From Blepharisma stoltei (lineage: Eukaryota; Ciliophora; Heterotrichea; Heterotrichida; Blepharismidae), in contig CAJZBQ010000011.1 of assembly GCA_914767885.1 (NCBI GenBank), positions 1,302,001 to 1,366,000 on the forward strand: a DNA stretch of 64,000 nucleotides, read 5' to 3'. Below, piece by piece: positions 1 through 12,308 of the stretch (within the stretch, counting starts at the first letter, position 1; each line of letters begins with the position of its first letter). The position numbers and the translations under genes are program-made. The notes beneath the pieces are model-generated. The model was not told the DNA's origin. It made no database searches and saw only the letters and a program-made list of their open reading frames with translations.

Positions 1-2
1 CA

Positions 3-1583
3 AGTAAGCGCGAAGTGCACCTGCTTCTCTCCCAATGCCAAAAAATCTCTATGATTGATTCTACTTCAGTCATATCCTCACGAGCACTTTTTAACCCAAA
101 GCCATTGGAGCAAGAAATAAATAAATTCGGGATGATTTCTGCTGGAGTCGATTTTAACAACCCTGCCATTTATTGTTTTGGGACTCAAAACACTGTCCTT
201 AAATTTAATTTAGCCACTCAGCGCTGGTCTCAAACTGTTATATTAGAAACAAACGGCTACGATTTCAAAAATTTTGCCTCAGCCGCCGCTCTTCCTAATG
301 GAAGCATTTTAATTACAGGAGGCACAAAATCTAACGAAGTCTACGAATTTAAGGAAAATCGTATGATAAAAAGAAACAGCATGCTGCATGTAAGGTCATC
401 TCATAATGCTGTATATTTTAATGGTTTTGTGTACTGTATAGGTGGGTATAATGGCTCATCCTGGCACGATAAATGTGAAAAAATTTCTATAGAGACCTTT
501 GATACTTTACCTATTGCAAGCTTAAATTATAGAAGATGCGCTTTCAGCTCTACCATATCAGGGAATGATATATATGTATTTGGAGGGTATGATGGCACGA
601 AGTATTTGGACAATATTGAAAGATACAGCGTGATTAAAAATAAATGGGAAACTTTTGCATATGCATTAAAATGGCGTGGTGAATCAACTACCCTCTGGAG
701 CTGATATCCGAAAGGTGCAGGGAACCTTGAGGAAGGAGGCTGGCATTCGATATATTTTATCCGGCTAAGTTTTACTTGGTTTGGTGAAGCGCTATGCCGT
801 GTGGTCGACTGTAGGCCTTACTCAAATACCAAGTTTTTACTTCAGAGGGAGATGGGTCCAGAAGTTGGAAAGGGCTTCCCAGAAGTGTCAATGGCGTTCG
901 TCTTGACCAATCGGGACTGTTCCCCAGCGTAAAACCAGGAGTTACGCTCTGGGCTACGAATTTAGAGTCGACCACGAAATTCAACACTTTTGAATTTTCA
1001 ATGGTGGGCAGCCCTGTGACGACAGCATGGCGACCCAAACTTTCTGACTACCAAGGAGCAGGCCTATGTCTGGTAGGAGCAAGACTTTTTAGATCGTGTT
1101 ACGATTTTCGGCAAAGCAGACGAGTGGAGCCTTATGGAAGGGGAAAAGGATCTTCGGATGCCAACAAGGAGCTTTTCTATAATCTAATTGAGTGTAATTT
1201 TAAGGGAAACTTTGCCTTGCGTTTTGCATAGGCCGCTTCAAAACACTGGGGCTGCTTATTATTCTGACAATAAAATTATGATTGCGGGAGGATATAACGA
1301 AAAAGGAACACTCAATGTAGTAAGAAGCCTAGATTTAGAGACCTTAGAATGGACTACATTGGCTAGTATGGCACATACAAGATACCTTATGAATAAATTC
1401 CATTTTTGCTCTGGCTGCGTATTTGCTATCGGTGGGTCTGCCCAAGGGCAAAATATTGAATATTACAGCATTGCAGAAGGCAAGTGGACATCCACTAAAC
1501 CATATAAAGATTTCACAGAAGACACAATGTACAAATGGGCTGCTGTCATAACTCAAGACTCCGAAGTCCCACGAGGTCCTTAA
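3..1583 (+). CDS. Kelch-repeat protein, 5' end outside window, interrupted by a SINE-like insert
   Basis: The frame is open from the window edge, so the start lies upstream. The protein shows successive kelch blades (LPNGSILITGG, FVYCIGGYNG, IYVFGGYDGT, KIMIAGGYNE, CVFAIGGSAQG), a beta-propeller usually used for protein binding. It resembles the kelch half of the RING/B-box/kelch gene at 38.9-40.9 kb, so a similar N-terminus may precede it. A 558-bp repeat (656-1213) splits the propeller. GGGAAACTTT occurs at both edges; joining through it gives the natural NKWETLPCVLHRPLQN. A TA-to-TA join (668/1202) is also in frame and adds eight residues. Stop TAA at 1581. Kelch assignment is firm; function is unknown. 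Confidence 0.8.
656..1213 (+). mobile_element. SINE-like element R1 inside kelch gene
   Basis: GC-richer 558-bp block with head ATTAAAATGGCG and a tail ending TAATCTAATTGAGTGTAATT. It is flanked by a 10-bp direct repeat GGGAAACTTT (646-655 and 1204-1213). The same sequence recurs at 62743-63300 and, inverted, at 49350-49923 (shared GAAGTTGGAAAGGG and GAGTTACG). It has no credible ORF. Long target duplication, fixed 5' head and TTAAT-type tail suggest target-primed retroposition. Confidence 0.75.
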
Positions 1584-1630
1584 CCTAATTAGAAAACAAT
1601 TAAATCTAATTTCTATTAGAATTCCCTAAC

Positions 1631-1844
1631 TACCCCCTCAATGAACGAACAAAAAACTTTTTATGGAAATAAATTTGATATATAAGTAATAATTATTATA
1701 ATCAAATCTCTAGCTAATCTGCTTAATTTTAAACAAATTGCGTTTTTAAAATTAAAATAAATTTGTTTAAAATTTTCAAATAAAATTTTACCCCCCCTCC
1801 GTGAGCGAACAAAAAAATTTTGTTCGCTTACAGAGGAGTCCCTA
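1631..1844. mobile_element. M1 MITE, intergenic
   Basis: TA-flanked AT-rich element. The right end carries the M1 palindrome CCTCCGTGAGCGAAC / GTTCGCTTACAGAGG; the left end is a degenerate CCCCCTCAATGAACGAAC. It lies just downstream of the kelch stop codon. Confidence 0.75.
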
Positions 1845-2735
1845 AGAAATCTGAAAGGCCTTTTGTTTTTACACTCAATTCTGCGGCCTTTAGTCGCAAC
1901 ACAAGTCAAGGAAACATAAGTCCCTTACTCTTGAGCACTCAAAGTTGGAACCCCATTCCCAAGCGTGCCCTGGACAATCAAATAAGGTCAGCCCAGTAGC
2001 CTGTAGGCCCAGCACGTGTAAAAATGGCTGCAGCTATGGTGCGGCCATCCCTTAGCAGATGTTAAGTAGGACGCTCAAATCTCGATTTCTTTGAGTTAAG
2101 TATATTTTCCTGAAAGCACTTTGGTTCACACCTTTTTCGGATAATTAAATATAGGTCTCTCAGCGCTTCGTGGTAGGCCATGCCAACTTTCTTCGAGCAC
2201 ATATTTAATTATATCCGATAAGATTTTGACATGGACGGTAATTCTAGATAAACAGTTCTTGGTGTATCAGAGCTAGCCCAATTTCGCTTTCAAGGATGGG
2301 TTTTACATCAAGGAGAAGGGTGGCACGGAAGTTGGAAAGGGGTCGTCCAGGAATGTCTACAGACAGCCTAGATCAATTGACTTCACCAGCGTGAAACCAG
2401 GAGTTACGCCCTGGACTATGTGTTTTCCCTTTTTGCTGAGACTCAACCAGAAATTCCATTTTTTTTTATTTATGTGTGGACAATCCTTGCTTCCCGCCCA
2501 ATAGCCTCTAGCAAAGCCGCACAAACCGAAGACTACCTGCTTAACACTGAAGCCGAAATACAAGGAGGAGACACTGCCATCCCTGGTGGAAGACATGGCT
2601 GCAAAGCTGTTAACCTCCCGTCTCGGACTCCTCAGTGATTGCGTAAAAATTATAGCGAGAGCCTGTCTATTAATAATTTAAGTTAAGTTCCTCCTTTTTC
2701 GCCCTTTTGGATTATGGTTTTATAAACCATTAAAG
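1845..2735. repeat. Decayed repeats upstream of eS26, including an R1-like copy
   Basis: About 890 bp without a gene. From about 2025 (AAAAATGGCTGCAGC) to about 2690 it is a decayed R1 SINE-like copy in + orientation, recognised by GGAAGTTGGAAAGGGG, CCAGGAGTTACGCCCTGG and a TTTAAGTTAAG tail. An inverted repeat (TCGGATAATTAAATAT near 2136 against its complement near 2205) frames a roughly 100-bp stem-loop. 1845-2020 is GC-richer and not recognised. The eS26 promoter must lie in the last ~100 bp. Confidence 0.5.
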
Positions 2736-3134
2736 ATGCCAAAGAAGCGTAGGAATAATGGAAGAAGCCTGAAGAACGCTGGTCACGGAACTCCAGTTCA
2801 CTGCACACACTGTGGTAGAATCGTTCCAAAAGACAAAGCTGTAAAGCGCTACACTGTCAGGAACATGGTCGACGCCTCATCTCTGAGAGACATCAAAGAT
2901 AACAGAGCCATTGAGAATTTCGTCATTCCTAAGTTCTATCTTAAGCTCGCTTACTGCATTGCATGCGCAATTCACCACAGAATTGTAAGAGTCAGAAGTC
3001 ACGAGTTCAGAAAAATACGTAAAGTCCCAAGAGTTTTTGTCAAAAGAGAAGAGGACAAGCGTCCAGCCCAAGCAGCCAAACCACAAGCAGCACCAGCAAC
3101 CACCGAAGCTGCTCCAGCAACCACTAGCGCTTAA
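2736..3134 (+). CDS. RPS26: 40S ribosomal protein eS26
   Basis: 132-residue intronless protein matching eukaryotic eS26 along its length: KKRRNNGR N-terminus, zinc-binding CTHC (residues ~23-26) paired with CIAC (~74-77), VPKDKAVKRY, and IRDI-type VRNMVDASSLRDI. The family normally ends near residue 115; this one adds an Ala/Pro/Thr-rich tail (AAPATTEAAPATTSA). It acts in the small ribosomal subunit near the mRNA exit. It is one of the few genes here without an insert. Confidence 0.95.
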   Translation: MPKKRRNNGRSLKNAGHGTPVHCTHCGRIVPKDKAVKRYTVRNMVDASSLRDIKDNRAIENFVIPKFYLKLAYCIACAIHHRIVRVRSHEFRKIRKVPRVFVKREEDKRPAQAAKPQAAPATTEAAPATTSA

Positions 3135-3600
3135 TCTTAGATAAGACAAATTCTATTAATTCTTCTGGTAAAAGAGTGGTGGAAGTATTAAATTTTTGAG
3201 ATTGTAAAAATAGCTGAGATATAGAAAAGATCAATGCTCTTGCAATATTTTATAAGAGAATTAGTTGAACTTATCGCCAATGTGAGAAGCTTGAGAATTT
3301 TTTTAGATCTTTTGTCACATCAATTGTTTGCAAATTTAGTTAGTAGGTTAACTTAAGGAAAAAATGTGCAAAAAGATCGCAAACTTCGAAAAGAAGTTGA
3401 AGATATATAGGATTTTTCAATTCCGAAATTCATATAAACTCATATATTAAAGAAAATAAATTGAAATTAAAATCAGAAAAAATTAATTTATGATATAAAT
3501 TTTTGAATCTCAAACAATAAGACCCATTACAAAGTCACTTAGATTGGGCTTTCTATCTCTAAATCGACAATTAAAGCTTCCTGAGCTGTTTGGAATATAA
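3135..3600. other. AT-rich intergenic spacer
   Basis: About 465 bp between eS26 and the Rab gene. Very AT-rich with no ORF, repeat family or RNA gene that I can recognise. Confidence 0.6.
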
Positions 3601-4360
3601 ATGGGGTGTGGGTCATCAAACGAACCTAAAAAGCAGCCGGAAGGCTTAGTCGTAACCAGCGACAACAAAAAAGCTCTAAATCTCGATGCCAAAGTAGTTC
3701 TATTAGGAGATTCTGGTGTTGGGAAAAGCTCAATCGCAATGAGATACGTAAATAACACATTTTCCGAAGCATTTGAAGTTATAGGAGTTTTCCCTATATG
3801 GCCCGATAAGGGCCGTGGGTTCTCCGTGGAATCCCTCTGCTGGTTGAGCCAACCAGTGAATTGGTCAAACCAACGCACTGAGTTGGTTTGACCAACAGAG
3901 GGATCCCACAGCCCTTATCGGGCCATATAGGGAAAACTCCTATACTATTGGAGGAGGATATCTTCAGCAAATAGTCAGGCTTAAAGACGGCTCCAGTTTA
4001 AAACTCGATATTTGGGACACAGGCGGCCAAGAACGATTTAGAGCTCTCCTGCAGCTTTACTACCGAGATGCAAATGCTGCTCTTATCACATACGATGTTA
4101 CCAACGAGCGTTCCCTTGAAAGCTGTGAATACTGGGTCAACGAATTAAAAAACACTGAAGAAAACTGCATTTTATGCCTTGTAGGAAATAAATTAGACAT
4201 CCCAGCCCCTGAACGAAAAGTTGACGCGAAAAAGGCTGAAGCTTTCGCAATAAAGCATGGGATGGTCTGGTTTGAGACTTCAGCTAAGACTGGAGAAAAT
4301 ATCAACAAACTGTTTGAAAGAGTAGCACAAGAAATAGTGAAAAGAAAAACTGAAGGATAA
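3601..4360 (+). CDS. N-myristoylated Rab-type GTPase (ARA6/Rab5b-like architecture), split by a palindromic IES
   Basis: Exons 3601-3781 and 3945-4360. G motifs: GDSGVGKSS (P-loop), WDTGGQE (switch II), GNKLD (G4) and TSAKT (G5). The N-terminus MGCGSSNEPKKQ is a strong myristoylation/palmitoylation signal, and the C-terminus (KRKTEG) lacks prenylatable cysteines. That reversal of normal Rab anchoring is known from plant ARA6 (RABF1) and apicomplexan Rab5b, endosomal GTPases. The switch II Ala of DTAGQE is Gly here. The 163-bp insert is removed by joining TA 3780-81 to TA 3943-44, giving SEAFEVTIGGGYLQQ. It converges on the next gene with 16 bp between stops. Confidence 0.85.
3782..3944. mobile_element. 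M5 palindromic MITE/IES in Rab gene
   Basis: 163-bp near-perfect palindrome with ends TATAGGAGTTTTCCC and GGGAAAACTCCTATA, and a centre around TGGTTGAGCCAACCAG. It is TA-bounded and excision restores the Rab frame. The same family recurs at 51307-51479. Confidence 0.85.
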
Positions 4361-4376
4361 TCAATTATTATAGATA

Positions 4377-5516
4377 TTATTGAGTTGTACATTTTTCGCC
4401 ACAGTGTTCAGCGTAAGCATCAGAAATAATGCTCCTGAGCTCTGAAAGGTCTTTTCTGATTATAGCGGTAATTTCTTTGCATTGGTCAAGAGGCTCCCCT
4501 GTGACTTCTTGGATCTGTTGAGCAACGCAAAGGATAATAGATAAATCTACTCGTTGGCCAGTATGCATTATGCTTACTACTCGTACAAGCTGAGTCAGCT
4601 CTAGCATTATTTTAAACAATTCGCTGGCGAGGTCTCTTGCTTCGCCTCGTCCGCTGCATTCTTTTTCTAATTTCATCTGTGCCAGCTGCAGCTTCAGCTC
4701 ACTGTTTTCTTGAATTAATTTATTTTGTATTTCTTCGATTTCAGTAAACTGTTTTTCTATTTTATGCATTTCTTCATAAGTGATATTTCTGTATTTTAAA
4801 ACTTTCATAATTTTCATTTCTTTGTTGTAATTAGAAATAGCTTTTACCATACTTCCTTGTTTTGTCTGCAGTTTGGAATTTATTTCATTAAGGCTCTCAA
4901 TTTCTTTTTTCAAAGCTTCCAGCTTATTATCTCCTTCTTTTAAAAGATTTAAAAGCCTTTGTGTTTCTTTTTCTAATTTTTCAATGCATTCTTTTTGGTT
5001 TGTGTTTAATTGCTCTTTCAATCTTTCGCATTCTGCTTCTTTTTCTTCAAGTTTTTTCTTAATTTCTTTTAATTCTCCATTAGAAAGCTGCTCTTTTAAA
5101 TTTTTTATAAGGATGTTTTTTTCGTGCAGCCTTAAATTGAGATCGACAATTATTGAGTCTTTTTTTGTTAATTCTGATGTGTAAGCTGAAGCTTTGGTTT
5201 GGGAATAATTTAAAGCTGAATATTCATATTTTACAGGAGAATTGCATTTTAACTCGGAAAAGCTGAGGTTGCTGCTTAGGCTTTCAGATTTTTGGTGGAA
5301 AGAGGCACGGTGTTTTGGGGTTAGACCTGCAGATGTTGTGGCTGATGAGTCTGGGGTTATAAAGGAATTTTTGGAGGATCGAGGCAATGCAATTGGGATA
5401 TATGCTCTTGATGTGGATTGAGACAAAGTTTTAAAAGGTTTCGCAGTTTCGTTAAAGCTATATTTTCGAGGAATTCGTGATTTTGGGCTGTGTGGGTTTG
5501 GGTTTGCTTCTGTCAT
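4377..5516 (-). CDS. Coiled-coil protein, unknown function
   Basis: 379-residue continuous frame. Residues 1-110 are Ser/Pro-rich and probably disordered. Residues ~115-290 form a long heptad-rich coiled coil (KKLEEKEAECERLKEQL, QNKLIQENSELKLQL). The C-terminal ~80 residues look folded (SIILCVAQQIQEVTG). No internal TGA or intron is needed. It could be a cytoskeletal or basal-body component, but no family is recognised. Confidence 0.75.
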   Translation of the reverse strand: MTEANPNPHSPKSRIPRKYSFNETAKPFKTLSQSTSRAYIPIALPRSSKNSFITPDSSATTSAGLTPKHRASFHQKSESLSSNLSFSELKCNSPVKYEYSALNYSQTKASAYTSELTKKDSIIVDLNLRLHEKNILIKNLKEQLSNGELKEIKKKLEEKEAECERLKEQLNTNQKECIEKLEKETQRLLNLLKEGDNKLEALKKEIESLNEINSKLQTKQGSMVKAISNYNKEMKIMKVLKYRNITYEEMHKIEKQFTEIEEIQNKLIQENSELKLQLAQMKLEKECSGRGEARDLASELFKIMLELTQLVRVVSIMHTGQRVDLSIILCVAQQIQEVTGEPLDQCKEITAIIRKDLSELRSIISDAYAEHCGEKCTTQ

Positions 5517-6386
5517 TTACAAAATATATTATGGCGAGTTCCAATAAAAGCTAGAAATTTGCAACAGGTCAAAAATTTTAATTAAAATAAATTATTATTA
5601 TTATTATAATAATTTCCTTAAATAATTGCTGTTAATAAAATAAAATAGATCATATGACTATTAACTATGGTGAGAAAATTATAAATGAGTTTATGTATTC
5701 ATAATCAAAATATGGCGTCATTTGAATATTCTGTTCTCCTGAACAGAATTCTCCTGAGCAGAAATTCTCCCTTTGGCCATTTTGATTATGAGATTTGGCT
5801 TCACCAAGTGAATTTATCCCGGCAATGGTGATGTAACATGCCCAAAGGTCCGAAACCTTGGACAACCATCCATTAGAGAATTCGAAATTTTCTGAAACTG
5901 TGCCAACAACCCAGGCGTTGTAGACTGTGACCTTTAGTGTGCCTAATCGGCGCAAGTTGCTTTTACCCGAGAGCTTTCGAAATTCGAACGCCTAAAGCTG
6001 AAGGACTATTCAGATCAAGATCAAGTGGCAGACAATGTGCTGTTGGCGGGGAACCTCAAAGTAGGAGTGGAAGCCTGTCCAGCTGATGAGGTATTGGACG
6101 TTAAACGAAAGTGAAGTATAGCTAATTAAGTTTATTTAAGAATTTATTTTATGCATTCAAGCTGACATAATATATATTAAAAGCAATTTAAATTTATTTT
6201 CATTATTATATTTAAAACTTGTTACTGAATGCAAACTTTTAATTACACATGTAATACTATGCTATACAATTAAATAAAAATATTTTAAAGCCTGCTATCT
6301 ATTTTCTGTAGAAATTAATACTGATCTTATTATTATTTCTATCCATCAAACTTTCAGCATAATATTTTTTTTATATCGATATTTAA
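5517..6386. repeat. Intergenic region with SINE-like copy
   Basis: From about 5695 (AAAATATGGCGTC, an R-type head) to about 6115 the sequence is GC-richer and non-coding, like the R copy at 21168-21586, which also starts AAAATATGGCGTC when read on the minus strand. AGTTTAT on both sides may be the target duplication, but this is weak. The rest is AT-rich spacer. Confidence 0.45.
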
Positions 6387-8057
6387 ATGTCTAAAAGAGT
6401 CCAAAATGAGCTCACCCCAAGCATAGAGCAAGGTAATTTTGAAAGAGTCTGCAATTTATTAACCAAAGCGAATATTGAAGAAAAGAATCATATTGGCTGC
6501 ACCCCTCTTGCAGTTGCAACTAGATCAGGACATTTAAAAATCGTTGAATTACTTATAAAAGAAGGTGCCAATATTAATGCAGTCAATGATGTAATTATTA
6601 CACAGTAGGCAGGGCAAAGCATTCTTTTTATAGCTTGCTGACACAATCATAAGGACGTTGTAGAATTACTAATAAATCAAGGTGCTATTGTGGATCAGCC
6701 TGATCAACGTGGATGAACTCCATTAATTATAAGCGTTTACCACGATTATACAGAAATTGTTGAGTTATTATTGCAGGCTGGAGCAGATATAGAACATCAA
6801 GATTCTGTAGTTTTTATATAGTTTGGGAAGAAGGCAATTGACAGAGCAAAAAATGTGGAGATAATTTCGTTACTGAGGAAATATTCAGAAAGTGAAAAAT
6901 TCGATAAAAAAGTACCTTTATCCTTGCCTGGCACCCCGTATTCAATTTCTACGTTACAAGATCTCTTAAGGCCTAAAAGCAGAGATAGCTTAATAAATCG
7001 AGAATACGAGCATCCACAAAAGCCATTAAATTCATCTAGCTTAGAGGCAAGACAGCCTACTCCTTTAAAACAAAAATCTACTCGTTTTGAAATACCAGAA
7101 AATCCAGTAGACATTCTGGAAAATGACGAAAAAGGATTCTTGGATATGGACTATAAAATAAATGAGCAACTTAATCAAGCAATAGATGTCCTTCAGCAAG
7201 AAATAGAAGCTCTAGTCAATAGATCTTCAAGAGAATTATTTATAAATCTCAAAGAATATGTATTTAAAACTGTCGAAAACCTATTAAGCAGTAGAAACTA
7301 TAAAATTTCAACGTCTAAAATTCAAGTTGATTTTTCTGAAAATTTTGAGTTTAAAGATCAGCTTGTAAATATTTCTACTTATAGGTCACAATATAGCGAA
7401 GAGCCATGATATTCAAGTAATAATCAAGATAAAAGAATTGACGCGATTAAAGAAGATCTCTATAGAAATGTGAATAAGCATATTGGAGAATTAGACAATA
7501 AAGTAAATGAGCTTTCTGGGAATCATATAAGCCTAGAAGTTAAAAATAGGATTTTTGCAGTTAAAAATGCAATAAACTCAGAGCTGAGTCAATATTTGCT
7601 ATATTTAAGTGGCAGAGTAAAAAATATTCTTGAGGAGATTGCATCAGAAAGGATTAAGGAGATATGTGAAGACAATAAGGCTGCTTTTCCAACATATGGG
7701 AATAAAATAAACAAATCAAGCACTTCGTCTGTTGAGGATTATGAAATCGCTGAATCTTTAAAAATTCCGAAACATCGCTGAAGTGGGCATAAAGAAAAAA
7801 GTGAATCTCAAGGGTTTTCTAGTGGATTTTTAAGCAATTTTTCACAAGACTTTACAAAATATAAAAACCCTCAGATGTCTTCTGCATTTCAAAATGATGA
7901 ATTAAGTCAAAGCTATTCGAAAGAAACCTTGAGAGCGATTACCCCAGTTAACTGATCGAAATATTCCAATGGGGATTCCAAGCATGCTCCGCCCTCAACC
8001 AACATTGCATCAGCACTGCAAGGATTTTTAAACTTTGAAGAAAAATTTGGAAAATAA
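6387..8057 (+). CDS. Ankyrin-repeat protein with coiled-coil C-terminus
   Basis: Three to four ankyrin repeats at the N-terminus (GCTPLAVATRSGHLKIVELL, GQSILFIAC.HNHKDVVELL, G.TPLIISVYHDYTEIVELL), then a disordered region and a helical domain (~residues 230-420). Two introns are required: 6591-6608 (18 nt, GTAATTATTACACAGTAG) and 6807-6821 (15 nt). Four in-frame TGA codons must be Trp, including G-W-TPL, the canonical ankyrin position. This gene is the clearest proof of the genetic code here. Stop TAA 8055-8057. Partners unknown. Confidence 0.8.
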
Positions 8058-8217
8058 TTTTAAATTATTAAATAAACACTGGGCATTTATATTTATTTCT
8101 TATTACAGAGACTAAAAGCATCCTTTAATTGCTATTATATTCAGCTTATATATAACAGCACTTTAGTCTATAATTAGGAATAAATATTTATTTTTTACCA
8201 TACTATTATTATCTACA

Positions 8218-10416
<2,199 letters not shown>

Positions 10417-11280
10417 TGTAATTTAATTTAGGTTGGATAGGATGGTTATAAATATGAAGAATTACGAAAATAAGGTAGATATAATAAGATATTTTCATAA
10501 AAGTAACTAGGAAATTTAAACTTATTCAACCAATGTAATATCAATTTAAAGATAATATTATGCAATAATTAGTTAGAAAAGAAATTAAATTAAAGAGTCT
10601 TAATGTCTTTAAGATTTGATGCCTCCACACGCTTGTTATCACCGGACCCTTGCTTGTCAGAGGTAGCATCAGTTACCCGAGTCCCATTCAACACAGTCTT
10701 TTCCCACTACTAAGGGTTTTTCACTAAGTCCCTGAGTTTTGGCGGGCTAGAAAACCCCTCGGTGCAGTACGTCTTGCAGGCTTTACGGAGGAAAAGGTCA
10801 GTCCAGTACCTCCTCTCACCCACCTTGAGGAAGGGTGACACCCAGGAAAAAAAGCCACAGCCTCTGGAACGGGCAGGAAAGACTAGACCCAAAAATCATT
10901 CATAACTAATACTTGGACTGGAATGGCTACCCAGCTGACTCCTAAACCATCCACCTCATGCAGCAGCTTTACAGTGTGTTTATTAAGCCTGAGCCCTGAT
11001 TTAGGCTATGAGCCATTAGTGCCCACTGCTGTGCATAGCCAAAGGACATATTTTGTCGCCACTACCATATTAATCATTAGAAAAGAAAGGGAAATTATTT
11101 TTAAAGAGGACTAAATTTTGAAAATAAAACACTTTATCTATGCGCATATTTATTAATTTTAGAAAATTATTACTCAAATGATATACTGAATAGTTCTCAC
11201 AAAATTAAAAGGCAGATGAAGCACCAGAATTGATTTAATTAAAAATAATGAAACTTAAATAAGCCCTTAATTCTTATAAC
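10417..11280. repeat. Gene-free region with SINE-like copy (10585-11076)
   Basis: A 492-bp GC-richer block is flanked by an exact 12-bp repeat TTAGAAAAGAAA (10573-10584, 11077-11088). Read on the minus strand it begins TGATTAATATGGTAGTGGCG, resembling the R-family head. No gene is recognised; the short ORFs in it have no family features. Confidence 0.55.
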
Positions 11281-11959
11281 ACTCCACTGGTTCCTTCACA
11301 CGACGACTATTTCATAACGACTATTTTTTTTTTGGCCTATTTTTTTTTGGCCTATTTTTTTTTCACCTATTTTTTTTTGGCCTATTTTTTTTGGCCTATT
11401 TTTTTTTGGCCTATTTTTTTTTGGCCTATTTTTTTTTGGCCTATTTTTTTTTGGCCTATTTTTTTTTGGCCTATTTTTTTTTTGGCCTATTTTTTTTTTG
11501 GCCTATTTTTTTTTGGCCTATTTTTTTTTGGTCTATTTTTTTTGGCCTATTTTTTTTTGGCCTTTTTTTTTGCCTAGCCTCATTCATGAAGCTGCTGAGA
11601 GGACTACAACCTTATTGAGAAACAGAGACCTTTCCTTACTCGATTAATATTGAGTAAATTAAGTTAAAAACTCCTAATTAAACCTAAAATTCTCGAAATT
11701 TAAAAAGCAATGAATTAGTATTCATGGAGTAAGAGATCTGTTAAGGGTGCATTTTTTGTTGGTTAAATCGTTTAAGACACATTAAAAATTAGATTAAAAC
11801 AATTAGTATGGAATTATGCCCAAATATTAGTAAAAAATAGTTAAAAAATTGTCAAAAAAAAGCCAAAAAAATAGGCCAAAAAAAATAGGCCAAAAAAAAA
11901 TAGGCCAAAAAAAAATAGTCGTTATGAAATAGTCGTCGTGTGAAGATACGCACTCCACT
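11281..11959. mobile_element. TIR element enclosing a 15-bp tandem array
   Basis: Inverted repeats of about 40 bp (CACACGACGACTATTTC then ATAACGACTATTTTTTTTT) occur at 11295-11335 and, complemented, about 11905-11944. ACTCCACT lies just outside both ends (11281-11288, 11952-11959), an 8-bp candidate target duplication. Inside the left arm is a tandem array (11322-11575) of about 16 units of TTTTTTTTTGGCCTA (14-16 bp); three inverted units remain at the right arm. An 8-bp duplication would suit hAT-type elements, but no transposase is present. Confidence 0.65.
11322..11575 (+). repeat. Tandem array of (T8-10 GGCCTA) units
   Basis: About 16 consecutive units of a T-run followed by GGCCTA, with T-run length varying from 8 to 10, plus a few variants (CACCTA, GGTCTA). 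It yields spurious repetitive ORFs (WPIFF/LAYFF) in two frames. Confidence 0.85.
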
Positions 11960-12308
11960 AACTCCTCTTTTTTCACCAGCCAGGAAATTTATTTTAAAAA
12001 AAAATTGAATAGAAATTATAGAAAAGACAAACTTTCTTCGAATTTTCTAAATATTTGAAATAAAAAACTAATTTATTTACGCTTCTGTCTATTATTTAAA
12101 TAAACTTTTTAGATTTCATATCATAATGATTATTTATATATAATAAATAAGCTTTTATCAAGCATTGGAATGAAAGGGAGTAAATATATATTTCTACTAC
12201 ATCAAGAAAAATCTCCGATTTCCTGATTCTATTTCTCTAACTTATGGTTTAATTTGTTTCGATTAAAAATTAATCTAACTCTTCAAGTCTCTGTGCATTT
12301 TCGATTTG
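11960..12308. other. AT-rich spacer
   Basis: No gene, repeat family or RNA recognised; downstream flank of the SAPS gene on the minus strand. Confidence 0.5.

Noticed and set aside
772-1231. ORFs between the two kelch halves
   Set aside because: Inside the R1 element; the homologous copy at 62743 does not keep them.
2357-2638. ORFs upstream of eS26
   Set aside because: They fall in a decayed R1 copy and overlap each other on opposite strands.
11332-11618. Repetitive hydrophobic ORFs (LAYFF/WPIFF)
   Set aside because: Direct translation of the 15-bp tandem array in two frames.
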